Below, piece after piece: positions 1-8,712 of a stretch of DNA of 64,000 nucleotides. A program made the position numbers and the translations under genes. The stretch is taken from assembly GCF_900110835.1 (NCBI RefSeq), contig NZ_FOJG01000002.1, positions 1,454,979 to 1,518,978 of the forward strand, read 5' to 3'. The notes beneath the pieces are model-generated. The model made no database searches. It was not told the origin of the DNA and saw nothing but the letters and a program-made list of their open reading frames with translations. The first letter of the stretch is position 1, and the number at the start of each line of letters is the position of its first letter. This DNA comes from Chitinophaga arvensicola. Lineage in GTDB: Bacteria > Bacteroidota > Bacteroidia > Chitinophagales > Chitinophagaceae.

Positions 1-713
1 TTTCCATCCGTAAAAGTAGCCATGTGCAGTACTTTACTGATATCAGCTTTTACCATTGGTAATTCGCTCATTTTACAAACGGCATTCAGCGACAGCACAC
101 CATGCCGACCCAGGATACGGATCTCATAGTTCAGCGTATGAGCGCCTTCCTGGTCATCGAAACGGATTTCCTTTGCCCAGTGTAACACTTTATTCTGCTT
201 GTCGTAAAAAGGCTGCTGTGCCCATCCAATCAGGTGAATACCGGAATAACCCTGTTTAGCGCGTTCCTCATTGGATGCCTGTTCTCCTTCCTGGAGATTC
301 TTCATCATTTCTTTATAGTCAATCTTTTCCGCATCGTCATCTTTTACATAACCGATGTCTTCATACTCCACCACAAACGCATAACTGCTATCTGCAAAAG
401 GATCTGAGTTTTCTGGAAAAATCATCCCCAGTGTATTGCTGGAACTTTCCGGCGGATTGCCCCAGAGAGTAGTCAGCACATACTGGCTCTGCTTCTTGTT
501 CAGAAATTTAAATCCGGCAGGCACTTTTATTTCAGCTTTACCACCTTCCAGTTTGATACTACCGGTTTCATAGTGTTGGGCTTTTTTAACGGAATCCACA
601 AAGTTGTTCATCTCTCTTTGAAAAATCTCCGTAGAATCTTCTGTGGTGGTAATGGGGGCGGCAGACAAATGCGAGGTCACAAACAGGCATGCTGCCAGAA
701 ACAAGTACTTCAT
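1..713 (-). CDS. DUF2167 family membrane protein, partial (3' end outside window)
   Basis: The reading frame opens at the ATG at 713 and runs without a stop off the left edge, giving 237 residues. It starts with a signal peptide (MKYLFLAACLFVTSHLSA). The later region contains GWAQQPFYDKQNKVLHWAKE followed by a stretch rich in beta-strand residues around LNYEIRILGRHGVLSLNAV, which is the recognisable core of the DUF2167 family. Known members are envelope proteins with C-terminal membrane helices; those helices would lie in the missing part. Function is unknown. It is transcribed away from the Sel1 gene by only about 90 nt, so it may have its own promoter there. Family call is fairly firm, role is not. 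Confidence 0.75.
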   Translation of the reverse strand, partial: MKYLFLAACLFVTSHLSAAPITTTEDSTEIFQREMNNFVDSVKKAQHYETGSIKLEGGKAEIKVPAGFKFLNKKQSQYVLTTLWGNPPESSSNTLGMIFPENSDPFADSSYAFVVEYEDIGYVKDDDAEKIDYKEMMKNLQEGEQASNEERAKQGYSGIHLIGWAQQPFYDKQNKVLHWAKEIRFDDQEGAHTLNYEIRILGRHGVLSLNAVCKMSELPMVKADISKVLHMATFTDG

Positions 714-805
714 TATAGGTTAATTTGTGTTTACGGCGCTAATTTGCGATAAAAAAATCAGATCATAAAATAGCAGAGAAACATTACAACTAAAGTAGGG
801 GGCAG

Positions 806-1405
806 CTAGATAAGTTTTCGCAATTCTTTCCCGGCACCTTTATGCCCCGCATCCGCCGCCTTCTCAAAATAATACCTGGCCCAACGGGCGGATAAACCCA
901 CACCTTCACCAAACTTATAACAAAGCGCAAGGTTGTACATTGCCCTGGCATCCTGCTTTGCAGCCGCCAGCCTATACCAAATCACCGCCTGTTGCTGATC
1001 CTGCGCCACTCCATAGCCATAAAAATAACTGTATCCCAATTCCCGTTTCGCCTCGATATCCCCCTGTTTTGCCGAAAGCCGGAACCATTTAACAGCCCGT
1101 TCATGATCCTGGTTTACATACTCTCCTTTCCTGAAAAAAAGTGCTACGTTATACTGAGCATCCATATGCCCCTGCATGGCTGCTTTCAGGTACCAGTAAA
1201 AAGCGGCTTCAACATTTTTGGCTACTCCCTTGCCAAAATCATAACAGGTACCTGTATAAAACTGGGCTCTTCTATGACCAGCGGAAGCAGCTGTCTCCCA
1301 CAATGAAAATATCTTTTTCCAATTCCGCCTTTTAGTGGAACCGGAAAAAGCATATTGATATGCTAAAAGAAATAGCGCCTGTTGCTTCCTTTTACTGAGT
1401 GGCAT
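806..1405 (-). CDS. Sel1-repeat (TPR-like) protein
   Basis: A 199-residue protein with about four Sel1-like repeats from roughly residue 42 to 190. Each repeat has the A-x-Y/F-x-LG-x-x-Y-x-x-G-x-G-V pattern followed by A-x-x-W-Y/F-x-x-A-A, as in YFYGYGVAQDQQQAVIWYRL. Sel1 repeats form alpha-solenoid scaffolds for protein-protein contacts. There is no clear signal peptide, so it is probably cytoplasmic. The partner is unknown; the neighbours (DUF2167 and a MerR regulator) do not suggest one. Confidence 0.85.
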   Translation of the reverse strand: MPLSKRKQQALFLLAYQYAFSGSTKRRNWKKIFSLWETAASAGHRRAQFYTGTCYDFGKGVAKNVEAAFYWYLKAAMQGHMDAQYNVALFFRKGEYVNQDHERAVKWFRLSAKQGDIEAKRELGYSYFYGYGVAQDQQQAVIWYRLAAAKQDARAMYNLALCYKFGEGVGLSARWARYYFEKAADAGHKGAGKELRKLI

Positions 1406-1455
1406 CCTTTAAATTTATTCTTTTTGAATAACAGGGCCAATAAACACTGAAAAAT

Positions 1456-1502
1456 AAAATGACGAAGCGCCTCACTGACTGATAAGGACACTTCGTCATT
1501 TT
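1456..1502 (-). terminator. Rho-independent terminator of the MerR gene
   Basis: Perfect 12-bp stem (AAAATGACGAAG at 1456-1467 with CTTCGTCATTTT at 1491-1502) around a 23-nt loop. The stem ends in A/T runs on both sides, so it could act in both directions. It lies 30 nt past the stop of the minus-strand MerR gene. Confidence 0.7.
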
Positions 1503-1531
1503 TTCAAAGAGCAATATCTGTATTTCAGTTT

Positions 1532-2290
1532 TTACCGCAGATTTCTCTGTACATAGACGCGGATTGCCTGTTGCATGAATAAACCAAATGCCGGATTGGC
1601 TAAGCCATTTACTTTCGTATATCGTTCATCGTTAGCCAACAAATCACCTAGTCCTTCATAAGTTGCTGCCTGGTTACCTGTTTTGCCCCAGAATTGCAGG
1701 ATATAACCGTAATGCAGGGCTATCTCCTGCTGTACCTGTTCACTGGCAGGGTCCAGGTGCGATGCGGCTGCCAGTCGCTCCCAATTAGATTTAAACCCCT
1801 CCTGCAATTGCTGATAGCTGTCTGTATCCATCTGCAATAGCTGCTTTTCTGTATGTGCTACCTGCTCCGGCCATTTTGACTGCGCCTCCCGGCGCCAGGC
1901 TTCCGCCTGTTCTTTGGGTAAGCCTGCATATAAATCTTCTACATTCATGTTTACTTTGTTTTTCAGGTGAAAAAGTGTTTTTTCTACTGTAGCCACCAGC
2001 GTTTCTATACGCTCTCTCTTTAGCAGGAGCATCCGCCGGTGCCCTTCCAACGCATGAAGCAGATCAAAGTCAGGATCATCCAGGATACTGCAGATATCCT
2101 TTAGTTCCACTTCCAGCTCCCGGTAAAAAAGAATCTGCTGCAACCGGAGCAATTCGCTTTCGCCATACAGCCGATACCCCGCAGCGGTACGGACGGATGG
2201 AGTCAGCAAACCAATCTGATCGTAGTAATGGAGCGTGCGCACACTCACACCAGCCAACTTTGCCAGCTTATTTACCGGATACTGCTTCAT
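1532..2290 (-). CDS. MerR-family regulator with TipAS-type effector domain
   Basis: A 252-residue protein. Residues 1-70 form the MerR winged helix (VNKLAKLAGVSVRTLHYYDQ, then GLLTPSVRTAAGYRLY), followed by the dimerisation helix to about residue 110. Residues ~120-245 match the TipAS antibiotic-recognition domain (W-rich, with NWERLAAASHLDPASEQVQQ and HYGYILQFWG). In TipA-like regulators this domain binds thiopeptide-type compounds and activates transcription. The gene is monocistronic, with terminators on both sides, and no obvious drug exporter is next to it, so its target is not clear from the context. Confidence 0.9.
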   Translation of the reverse strand: MKQYPVNKLAKLAGVSVRTLHYYDQIGLLTPSVRTAAGYRLYGESELLRLQQILFYRELEVELKDICSILDDPDFDLLHALEGHRRMLLLKRERIETLVATVEKTLFHLKNKVNMNVEDLYAGLPKEQAEAWRREAQSKWPEQVAHTEKQLLQMDTDSYQQLQEGFKSNWERLAAASHLDPASEQVQQEIALHYGYILQFWGKTGNQAATYEGLGDLLANDERYTKVNGLANPAFGLFMQQAIRVYVQRNLR

Positions 2291-2373
2291 AAGAAGATGG
2301 GTTTGATTAAAACAAAGGTAGGGTATGACGTAGCGTAAGAGTCAAGCTTTGAACGGACTTTTTTTTCAAAAAA

Positions 2374-2402
2374 AACAGCTGGCGGAAAATCCACCAGCTG
2401 TT
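2374..2402 (-). terminator. Rho-independent terminator of the fucosidase/oxidoreductase unit
   Basis: Nine-bp stem AACAGCTGG (2374-2382) with CCAGCTGTT (2394-2402), 11-nt loop. On the minus strand the stem is followed by a T-run (TTTTTT then GAAAAAAAA). It is 35 nt beyond the stop of the oxidoreductase gene. Confidence 0.75.
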
Positions 2403-2436
2403 ATTATCTTTCTTCAGAAAGTATTTCCGGGTTATT

Positions 2437-3411
2437 TTATTTTTTTGTGAAGCAATCCATTAACCTCATCGATAGTAAAGCCTGCTCAGCAGAACAAGGG
2501 TTTTCTCCCCTCCCGGTGAAATACTTGGTCACTTCGTCTATCATCGGTTGTTGTACATGTGGCAAAGGGTCAAAAGTAAATTCCACCGCGATGCCATCCT
2601 GATGAAGGGTCATACTGTTACCAAATACGGGAAACGTAATTTTACCGGTGGAACCGGTTATTTCACACAGGTCCAGCCTGTCTCCTGCTGCTACGGTAAA
2701 ACACCAGGTACCATTAAAAACAATCCCGTTTTCAAACAGGATATGTCCGGTTACCAGGTCATCTGCAGGATAAACTTTTGCCTGGTTTACAGCGATGCCT
2801 GCGGCATGTTGCGCTGGTCCGAAAAAATAAATCATCAGGTCCAGCTGATGCGGAGCCAGATCATGAAACAGGCCTCCGCCGGATATGGCGGGATCTACCC
2901 GCCAGTTGGTAGCGGATGCGGCTATCAGATTAGAAGCAGGTGGTTGCAGCATTTGCAGCGATACAAAGCGTACATCGCCGATTGCCTTATCTGCCAGCAG
3001 TTCCTTTATTTTTAAAAACATGGGCTGCGCCCTGCGGTAGTGCGCCACACTGAGCTTTACCCCATACTTTTCTGCCGCCTCGTTCATACGCACAGCGGAT
3101 GCCGCATCCAGCGTCATGGGCTTTTCTACATATACCGGTTTTCCGGCGGCCAAAGCCTGAATAGTATACGCCTCATGCTGCAAAGGTGGCGTAGCAATAT
3201 ATATGGCATTAACATCGGGATCATTGATCAGCTGATCAGCGTTATCGTACCATTTGGGCACACCATGCCGGCGAGCATAGTCGGCCGCCTTAGCGCCATC
3301 CCTGCGCATAACTGCTACCAGCGATGAATGCGGCACCTTATTAAAAGCCGGTCCGCTTTTCACTTCCGTTACATCTCCACAACCGATAATTCCCCATTTG
3401 ATATTTTCCAT
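2437..3411 (-). CDS. Gfo/Idh/MocA family NAD(P)-dependent oxidoreductase
   Basis: The protein is 324 residues from the ATG at 3411 (MENIKWGIIGCG). I prefer this start because the 16 upstream codons precede the normal N-terminus of the Rossmann fold. Visible features are the dinucleotide-binding GIIGCGDV (7-14), the YVEKPMT motif with catalytic-lysine-type EKP (96-98), and GGGLFHDLAPHQLD, typical of the C-terminal half-barrel. Family members oxidise or reduce sugar-like substrates. It is 57 nt downstream of an alpha-L-fucosidase gene on the same strand, so a role in deoxy-sugar metabolism is plausible but not shown. Confidence 0.85.
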   Translation of the reverse strand: MENIKWGIIGCGDVTEVKSGPAFNKVPHSSLVAVMRRDGAKAADYARRHGVPKWYDNADQLINDPDVNAIYIATPPLQHEAYTIQALAAGKPVYVEKPMTLDAASAVRMNEAAEKYGVKLSVAHYRRAQPMFLKIKELLADKAIGDVRFVSLQMLQPPASNLIAASATNWRVDPAISGGGLFHDLAPHQLDLMIYFFGPAQHAAGIAVNQAKVYPADDLVTGHILFENGIVFNGTWCFTVAAGDRLDLCEITGSTGKITFPVFGNSMTLHQDGIAVEFTFDPLPHVQQPMIDEVTKYFTGRGENPCSAEQALLSMRLMDCFTKK

Positions 3412-3468
3412 AGCGCATAAAAGTAAGAAAAACGAGGCGATATCAAAATAAGATATCACCCCGTTTAG

Positions 3469-4956
3469 TTATTTCATATCTATTACGGATATTTCATAAA
3501 GAGAAGGCGGCGCAGTAGCTTTCGTCACCCTGAAACGCAGCCTGGAAGCCTGATAACGACGGGGCAAGCGGATCACTTTACAATCGCCCATCGGGGCATC
3601 ACCTAAATAAATGGTGTCCCAATGTCCGTTTTGCTGTATGTCAACAGCATACGCCTGTATGCGCGGTAACCTTGCCTGTGAAAACCCATCTGCCAGGTCT
3701 TTGGTATCCTTGTATTCAAAGATGCTGATCTTATTGAACGCATCTGCCGGATTAAGGGTTATTTCCAGGCTGGCCAGCGTATCTGAGGAAGCCCATCGAC
3801 TGTCGAGATTACCATCGTTCACCGCATTTGCTGCATATATGTTTTCCTTATCGTGCCAGACGCTCGAAGCGGATGCGGTTTTTTGCAGCGAGATAAAGCG
3901 GCCGTTCTTTGGCAATGGCTTTTTAAGCGACAACCCCAGCCGCTGCCCAAGCTCAATCGCCGCTAACGCCTGGTACTCCCGGATCCTGCCTGTCTGATCC
4001 GGTGGTACATTCATCACAAGACAGTTATTATTGTCCGTACACCAGTAAAACAATTCTTCCAGTTCATCCAGGTCACGCACCGGCAGTTGCGTAGATTTTT
4101 CAAACCAGTTCCAACGATTGCTGATACACAATGTGTGTTCGAATGGGAGATAATAGGATTGGCCATTATGAAGATACTGCTTCTTATCAAATCGCGTGAT
4201 GAGCTTCGGGTCCCAGAGACGGAAGTCGGAAGGAAAATACTGGAAGTAATATTTATTATCTTCCGTCATCTTTGAAGGCAGCGTGAAATTGCGTTGTCCT
4301 TCTTCGTTCACGATGGTATGATTTACGCTCACCGCGCAATTGGGATTAAATTTTTTCACCAGCTGATATACCTGCTCAATGCCCCATTCTTCAGGCTTGC
4401 GATCCCAGCCGCCATCCAGCCACAGTTCGCAGATATTGCCATAATTGGTAAACAATTCGGTCAGCTGATGCAGCATATAGTTTACGTACAATTGTTTATC
4501 CGGTGATTTGTAGGAGGGTTCGTGCCGGTCCCACAGCGAATAATAAATGGCAAACTGCAATCCGTACTTTTTACAGGCATCGGAAACGGCCCTGACCACA
4601 TCCGTTTTTACCGGGGAAGAAGCCACATCATAAGTGGTGTATTTGCTGTCCCATAAACAGAATCCGTCGTGATGTTTGGTAATAAGCAGTACATAGCGAA
4701 AACCGGCATCCCTGGCGGTTCGCACCCATTGATCCGGATCCAGTTGTGTGGGATTATATTTTTCTGCAGGAATGGTACCGTCGGACCATTCCACGTCCGC
4801 GAAAGTGTTGATGCCAAAGTGGATAAACATGCCGTAGCCGCGATTGATCATCGCCTGTTGCGCCGGACTGGGTTTACCGGAAGGTAGCTGCGCCTGTGCT
4901 ATGCTGCTATAGCCTGTCAGTGCCAGCGCGCAGCTCAATAAGATTGTTTTTATCAT
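3469..4956 (-). CDS. Exported alpha-L-fucosidase (GH29) with C-terminal F5/8 type C-like domain
   Basis: A 495-residue protein from the ATG at 4956, where a signal peptide begins (MIKTILLSCALALTGYSSIA). GH29 motifs: GMFIHFG (42-48), ITKHHDGFCLW (92-102), and LWLDGGWD (179-185), whose Asp181 is the expected nucleophile. The last ~140 residues have a discoidin/F5-8 type C appearance (SSVWHDKENIYAANAVNDGN, then DSRWASSD), a carbohydrate-binding fold. It should release L-fucose from glycans in the periplasm or at the surface. It leads a two-gene unit with the oxidoreductase downstream. The upstream extension to 5016 lacks a signal-peptide start and was not used. Confidence 0.9.
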   Translation of the reverse strand: MIKTILLSCALALTGYSSIAQAQLPSGKPSPAQQAMINRGYGMFIHFGINTFADVEWSDGTIPAEKYNPTQLDPDQWVRTARDAGFRYVLLITKHHDGFCLWDSKYTTYDVASSPVKTDVVRAVSDACKKYGLQFAIYYSLWDRHEPSYKSPDKQLYVNYMLHQLTELFTNYGNICELWLDGGWDRKPEEWGIEQVYQLVKKFNPNCAVSVNHTIVNEEGQRNFTLPSKMTEDNKYYFQYFPSDFRLWDPKLITRFDKKQYLHNGQSYYLPFEHTLCISNRWNWFEKSTQLPVRDLDELEELFYWCTDNNNCLVMNVPPDQTGRIREYQALAAIELGQRLGLSLKKPLPKNGRFISLQKTASASSVWHDKENIYAANAVNDGNLDSRWASSDTLASLEITLNPADAFNKISIFEYKDTKDLADGFSQARLPRIQAYAVDIQQNGHWDTIYLGDAPMGDCKVIRLPRRYQASRLRFRVTKATAPPSLYEISVIDMK

Positions 4957-5124
4957 ATACCTGGATACCTGTTCTGTTGATGCGGTTAAAGTTAACCGAT
5001 CACTCCACGGCTTCATGTATCAAAAGTGACTATTACTGGATGTATTTTAGCATAAACAATGGTTTGTCGTATCTATACCTTGATTATGTCGCTTCCGCAC
5101 CGCTTCAAACCGGAACAGGTGTAG

Positions 5125-5132
5125 TAAGTTTG
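5125..5132 (+). promoter_or_regulatory. Bacteroidota -7 box TAAGTTTG
   Basis: Exact match to TAnnTTTG, 17 nt before the ATG of the DUF1801 gene, implying a leader of about 10 nt. No convincing -33 TTTG was found. Confidence 0.5.
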
Positions 5133-5149
5133 TATCACAAAGCGCTGTT

Positions 5150-5542
5150 ATGAAAAGTATCCTTCCTAAAAACATTGATGAATATATAGCCGGTTTTCCG
5201 GAAAACGTGCAGGAAAGACTGACGCTGATGCGCAGCACGCTGAAGAAAGCCATCCCGGGCGCGGAAGAAGCCATCAAATACGCGATGCCTACTATGATGG
5301 TCAATGGCCGTAACCTGGTTCATTTTGCCGCCTTCAAAAACCATATCGGCTTCTATGCCCTGCCGGTTACCCATGAAGCTTTTGCAAAGGAACTATCAAA
5401 ATATACAACCGGTAAAGGCTCTGTTCAATTTCCACTGGATCAGCAGCTGCCCGTAAGTCTTATTACCAAAATGACTAAATTCCGGTTAAAGAACGCGATG
5501 GAAAAAGCAGCACTGTTACCACGCAAAACTACCCGTAAATAA
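5150..5542 (+). CDS. DUF1801 (YdhG-like) protein
   Basis: A 130-residue protein. DUF1801 features: IDEYIAGFPENVQERLTLMR near the N-terminus, AEEAIKYAMPTM, then HFAAFKNHIGFYALP and a C-terminal lysine-rich helix. The family includes Bacillus Fra/YdhG, proposed as an iron chaperone, but many members have no known role. A TAnnTTTG box sits just upstream. Its stop is 4 nt from the stop of the convergent DJ-1 gene, so transcription from the two strands must meet here. Confidence 0.85.
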   Translation: MKSILPKNIDEYIAGFPENVQERLTLMRSTLKKAIPGAEEAIKYAMPTMMVNGRNLVHFAAFKNHIGFYALPVTHEAFAKELSKYTTGKGSVQFPLDQQLPVSLITKMTKFRLKNAMEKAALLPRKTTRK

Positions 5543-5546
5543 AGGA

Positions 5547-6317
5547 TCAGTGAACAATCACCATCCCCTGTTCCGGTACATATTTATCGTACTCCATATG
5601 CTGGGCCACCATGGCTGCTGCTGCCGGGCCTTTTAATTTGGAAACCAGGTGCAGTGCGCCGTCTATACCGGCAGAAATACCAGCGGTGGTGATCACACGG
5701 CCATTATCGACATACCGTACCTTTTCCAGTACTTTCGCACTGGGCACCGCCTTTTGCAGATTGGCTATACTTTTATGAAAGGTAGTTACCGTGAGATGGT
5801 CCAGCAGCCCGGCCTTACCCAGTATAAATGCGCCGGTACATACTGAAAAGTAGCTGCTGGTGGCTTTATCGCGCGATTGAATCCAGCGGATCACTTCGGG
5901 ATCATTGGCTGCTACCTCATCATCACCACCGAACACGGCAAAGATATCTGCCGGCGGCGCATCGGCAATACTGTAGTCGGGTATCACTTTCAGGATCCCC
6001 TGGGATAACAGCGGCGCTTTCTTTTTTGAAACGGTAAACACCTTGAAACCGGCATAGGAAAATACTTCCATCGGTCCTGCGAAATCGAGAATTTCTACTC
6101 CATCGTAGAGATAAAAACAAATCGTCATAGTGCGTGTATTTAGGGTGGCATCTTCTTTTTTAATCAGCGTCATGCCACAATGAGGACAGGTACCCGGTTG
6201 ATGAAACGAGATCGTATCACAGGCGCCGCAAGGCGGACAAACGTACACGGGGGGATTATTTTGCGCCCATATAGTAAAGGGCAGGCATAGGAAAAACAGT
6301 AGCAGCCATTGTTTCAT
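5547..6317 (-). CDS. Exported DJ-1/PfpI-family protein with N-terminal heavy-metal-binding-like motif
   Basis: A 256-residue protein. Signal peptide at 1-18 (MKQWLLLFFLCLPFTIWA). Residues 24-53 read VYVCPPCGACDTI then PGTCPHCGMTLI, with Cys27, 30, 33, 44 and 47, resembling the small metal-binding module (CPxH...GxCPxCGM) found in copper-handling proteins. Residues 64-256 form a DJ-1/PfpI domain (ICFYLYDGVEILDFAGPMEV; nucleophile-elbow Cys160 in SVCTGAF). DJ-1 domains of this subgroup include isonitrile hydratase-like enzymes. An exported form fused to a cysteine cluster is unusual. The GlxA-type paralogue lies immediately upstream on the same strand (80-nt gap), suggesting a shared regulon. 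Reaction unknown. Confidence 0.85.
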   Translation of the reverse strand: MKQWLLLFFLCLPFTIWAQNNPPVYVCPPCGACDTISFHQPGTCPHCGMTLIKKEDATLNTRTMTICFYLYDGVEILDFAGPMEVFSYAGFKVFTVSKKKAPLLSQGILKVIPDYSIADAPPADIFAVFGGDDEVAANDPEVIRWIQSRDKATSSYFSVCTGAFILGKAGLLDHLTVTTFHKSIANLQKAVPSAKVLEKVRYVDNGRVITTAGISAGIDGALHLVSKLKGPAAAAMVAQHMEYDKYVPEQGMVIVH

Positions 6318-6397
6318 GCAGGTATCATTTATACCCCAAAGCTACTACACGGGAAGAACACAAATAAGGACAAGTATACCGTTAATCCGGACAACTA

Positions 6398-7318
6398 CTA
6401 CAGCATGGTTTCTTTTTTCAGCAGGTGACGGAGCTGGTCCGGATCTTTAAAGCCGCATTCTTTGGCCACCCAGGCCAGTTTATGATCTGCTTTCAGTAAA
6501 TGTTGTGCTTTTTCCAGCCGCAGCTGGCGGATATACTCGCCAATAGTACTGCCTGTAGCGGATTTAAATAACCGGGTCAGGTTACGTGGACTAATAAAAA
6601 CCAGGGCAGCGAGTTCTTCTATCGGTAATTTTTCATGGAGATGTTGTACAATATAATCCTGCACCTCATGTACCTGGTGGTGGATATGCTGCCGGTATTG
6701 CAGGTACACGCTGTGCTGGGCATCCATGCCATCCCGCCGGATATAGACCACCATGTCTTTCGCGACGGTGCAGGCAAAAGCAGCACCATGTTGTTCTTCC
6801 ACCAGGAACAATGCCAGGTCGATGCCGGTGGTAATGCCTGCACTGGTATAGATCTTACCGCTTTTTACAAACAGTTTGTTTTCCTGGACCCGTAGCCGTG
6901 GGTACTGCTGTTGTAACGTAGCGGTCCAGGCCCAGTGCGTTGTGCAATCTTGTTCATCGAGCAAACCAGCCGCCGCAAGTGCAAATGCAGCGGTGCACAC
7001 CGAACAGATGGTAGCGCCGGTAGCGGCAGCGGCCTGCAGCCAGGGCATCCAGCGATGATCGTCGTCCCGGTTCCAGCTGCGCAGGTCCATACCAGCCACC
7101 AGGAGTATATCCGTAGCCGTTACCGTTACTGCCTCCGGTGGATCTACTTTGGAGAAACCCAATCCGGCAGAAGAAACGGGCTGCGGATAAGGTGATACAT
7201 ACCTGAGTTCATAAGGCTTCCCGCAGCAACCGGATTCATAAAAAACGGTGACTGCTCCCGCCAGATCCAGCAGGTGCACGCCCTCAAACAGAAAAAAAAT
7301 AACGCGATTGGAAACCAT
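6398..7318 (-). CDS. GlxA-type AraC-family regulator with DJ-1/PfpI-like sensor domain
   Basis: A 306-residue protein. Residues 1-190 are DJ-1/PfpI-like (VIFFLFEGVHLLDLAGAV; Cys108 in CSVCTAAFALAAAGLLD). Residues ~210-306 carry the two helix-turn-helices of an AraC domain (LPIEELAALVFISPRNLTRL, then YIRQLRLEKAQHLL and CGFKDPDQLRHLL). Such proteins sense a metabolite through the amidotransferase-like domain and activate neighbouring genes. The downstream gene codes for an exported DJ-1 protein with the same elbow sequence, a likely target. The start codon is 71 nt from the divergent DNA glycosylase start. Confidence 0.88.
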   Translation of the reverse strand: MVSNRVIFFLFEGVHLLDLAGAVTVFYESGCCGKPYELRYVSPYPQPVSSAGLGFSKVDPPEAVTVTATDILLVAGMDLRSWNRDDDHRWMPWLQAAAATGATICSVCTAAFALAAAGLLDEQDCTTHWAWTATLQQQYPRLRVQENKLFVKSGKIYTSAGITTGIDLALFLVEEQHGAAFACTVAKDMVVYIRRDGMDAQHSVYLQYRQHIHHQVHEVQDYIVQHLHEKLPIEELAALVFISPRNLTRLFKSATGSTIGEYIRQLRLEKAQHLLKADHKLAWVAKECGFKDPDQLRHLLKKETML

Positions 7319-7389
7319 GTGACGAATTTACTGTATTATTGAGAAAATGCCGCCGGACAACACTGGCAGGCATCTTCAGCAAGTATCCG

Positions 7390-7992
7390 ATGAAGAAGTT
7401 ACCACTTAAATTTTATCAGCAAAAAGAAGTGACGGTTGTCGCCCGGCAGCTGCTGGGCAAAAAACTCGTAACACAACTCAATGGTGTGCGTACCGCCGGC
7501 ATCATTGTGGAAACGGAAGCATACGCAGGTGCTGTCGACCGGGCATCACACGCCTGGAATAACCGCCGCACCCAACGCACGGAAGTGATGTTCGGTCCTG
7601 GTGGCACTGCTTACGTGTATCTCTGCTATGGTATTCACTATCTTTTCAATGTGGTGACTAACGTGGCAGACACTCCGCACGCCGTATTAATCCGGGCGCT
7701 GGAACCGGTAGAAGGCATTGCTGACATGCAGCTGCGTTATCATCCCAAAACCTCCGCATTGCTTACTGCCGGCCCGGGCAGCCTGAGTAAGGCCATGGGT
7801 ATCAATGCCAGTCTGAACAGCGAAAATCTGAGAGGAGAAATCATCTGGATAGAACCGGGAATTACTGTTACTGATGAACAGATTGTTGCGTCTACAAGGG
7901 TGGGCGTGGATTACGCCGGAGCAGACGCGTTACTCCCCTATCGCTTTCATATCAGGAATAACAAATGGGTTAGTAAGGGCAAAGGATTATAA
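7390..7992 (+). CDS. DNA-3-methyladenine (alkylpurine) glycosylase, AAG/MPG type
   Basis: A 200-residue protein from the ATG at 7390 (MKKLPLKFYQ); the 17 codons upstream in frame are not part of the fold. Signature sequences are LLGKKLV, GIIVETEAYAG (38-47, containing the catalytic Glu), DRASHAWNN, and FGPGGTAYVYLCYGIHYLFN. The enzyme flips out and excises alkylated purines, starting base-excision repair in the cytoplasm. Length fits the family (about 190-210). Its stop is 3 nt from the stop of the convergent downstream gene. Confidence 0.93.
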   Translation: MKKLPLKFYQQKEVTVVARQLLGKKLVTQLNGVRTAGIIVETEAYAGAVDRASHAWNNRRTQRTEVMFGPGGTAYVYLCYGIHYLFNVVTNVADTPHAVLIRALEPVEGIADMQLRYHPKTSALLTAGPGSLSKAMGINASLNSENLRGEIIWIEPGITVTDEQIVASTRVGVDYAGADALLPYRFHIRNNKWVSKGKGL

Positions 7993-7995
7993 CAC

Positions 7996-8589
7996 CTATT
8001 TCTTCCGCTTTCGATCTATCTTCCCCTGTAAGGTGGTAGCGAGGTTTACGCATTCTTCCAGCCGCGAGTAGTTCGTACTCCCATCCAGTGCGAGTTCTTT
8101 TTTATTCACATCCATGCCACCCAGAAACGCTTCCAGGTTCGACAAATACCGGTTGGGCTGGTCATACAGCACATTATAAATCTCTTCATTCAGCTTGTCA
8201 CCTTCCGCCTGTAGTGCAGGTCCTACCAGGTCGGCCACACCACGGAGCCTTTCCATCACTGTACTCATTTTTCCTTTCAGCATTTCAAGATTATCCGGGT
8301 CTTTCTTTCCGGGTGCAATGTTATTACGGAAAAGGCTATCAGACAATTTCTTCCTTGCTTTCATATACACCGTGAGATCCTGCCTGAGGAATTCCAGCTG
8401 CTGGCTGAGGTCAGCGGCTTTCTCAGCGGAATAATATTTATCTGCATCATTGTTCAGGTGCTTCATCCAGGTAAGCATACTTGTGCTGACATCCGTGACC
8501 GATGCATTACCGGATTGCGCGGATGCGCCCAAAGAAAGCAGCAACAAAAAAAAGAGTACCGATCTGCGAAAAATATTTCTTACAACCAT
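7996..8589 (-). CDS. Exported protein of unknown function
   Basis: A 197-residue protein not recognised as a known family. It has a clear signal peptide (FFLLLLSLGASAQ, ending near residue 25) and a mature part that is mostly helical and charged, with repeated Leu-rich heptad-like segments (AADLSQQLEFLRQDLTVYMK and MSTVMERLRGVADL). No catalytic motif or lipobox is visible. The start is 124 nt downstream of the neighbouring gene's stop with a terminator between, so it is probably transcribed alone. Confidence 0.65.
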   Translation of the reverse strand: MVVRNIFRRSVLFFLLLLSLGASAQSGNASVTDVSTSMLTWMKHLNNDADKYYSAEKAADLSQQLEFLRQDLTVYMKARKKLSDSLFRNNIAPGKKDPDNLEMLKGKMSTVMERLRGVADLVGPALQAEGDKLNEEIYNVLYDQPNRYLSNLEAFLGGMDVNKKELALDGSTNYSRLEECVNLATTLQGKIDRKRKK

Positions 8590-8656
8590 GTGCTGTTCAG
8601 TATTAGAGGTTCACGATCAACGACTACCAAAATACGAAGAAAATACCGGACAAAAA

Positions 8657-8688
8657 GAAGCCTTCTGATCTTTTGACCGGAAGGCTTC
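8657..8688 (-). terminator. Rho-independent terminator of the DUF2059 gene
   Basis: Nine-bp perfect stem GAAGCCTTC (8657-8665) with GAAGGCTTC (8680-8688), 14-nt loop. On the minus strand it is followed by TTTTTG. It lies 24 nt beyond the DUF2059 stop. Confidence 0.75.
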
Positions 8689-8712
8689 CTGAGCGGATAC
8701 CGATTTGCTGAT

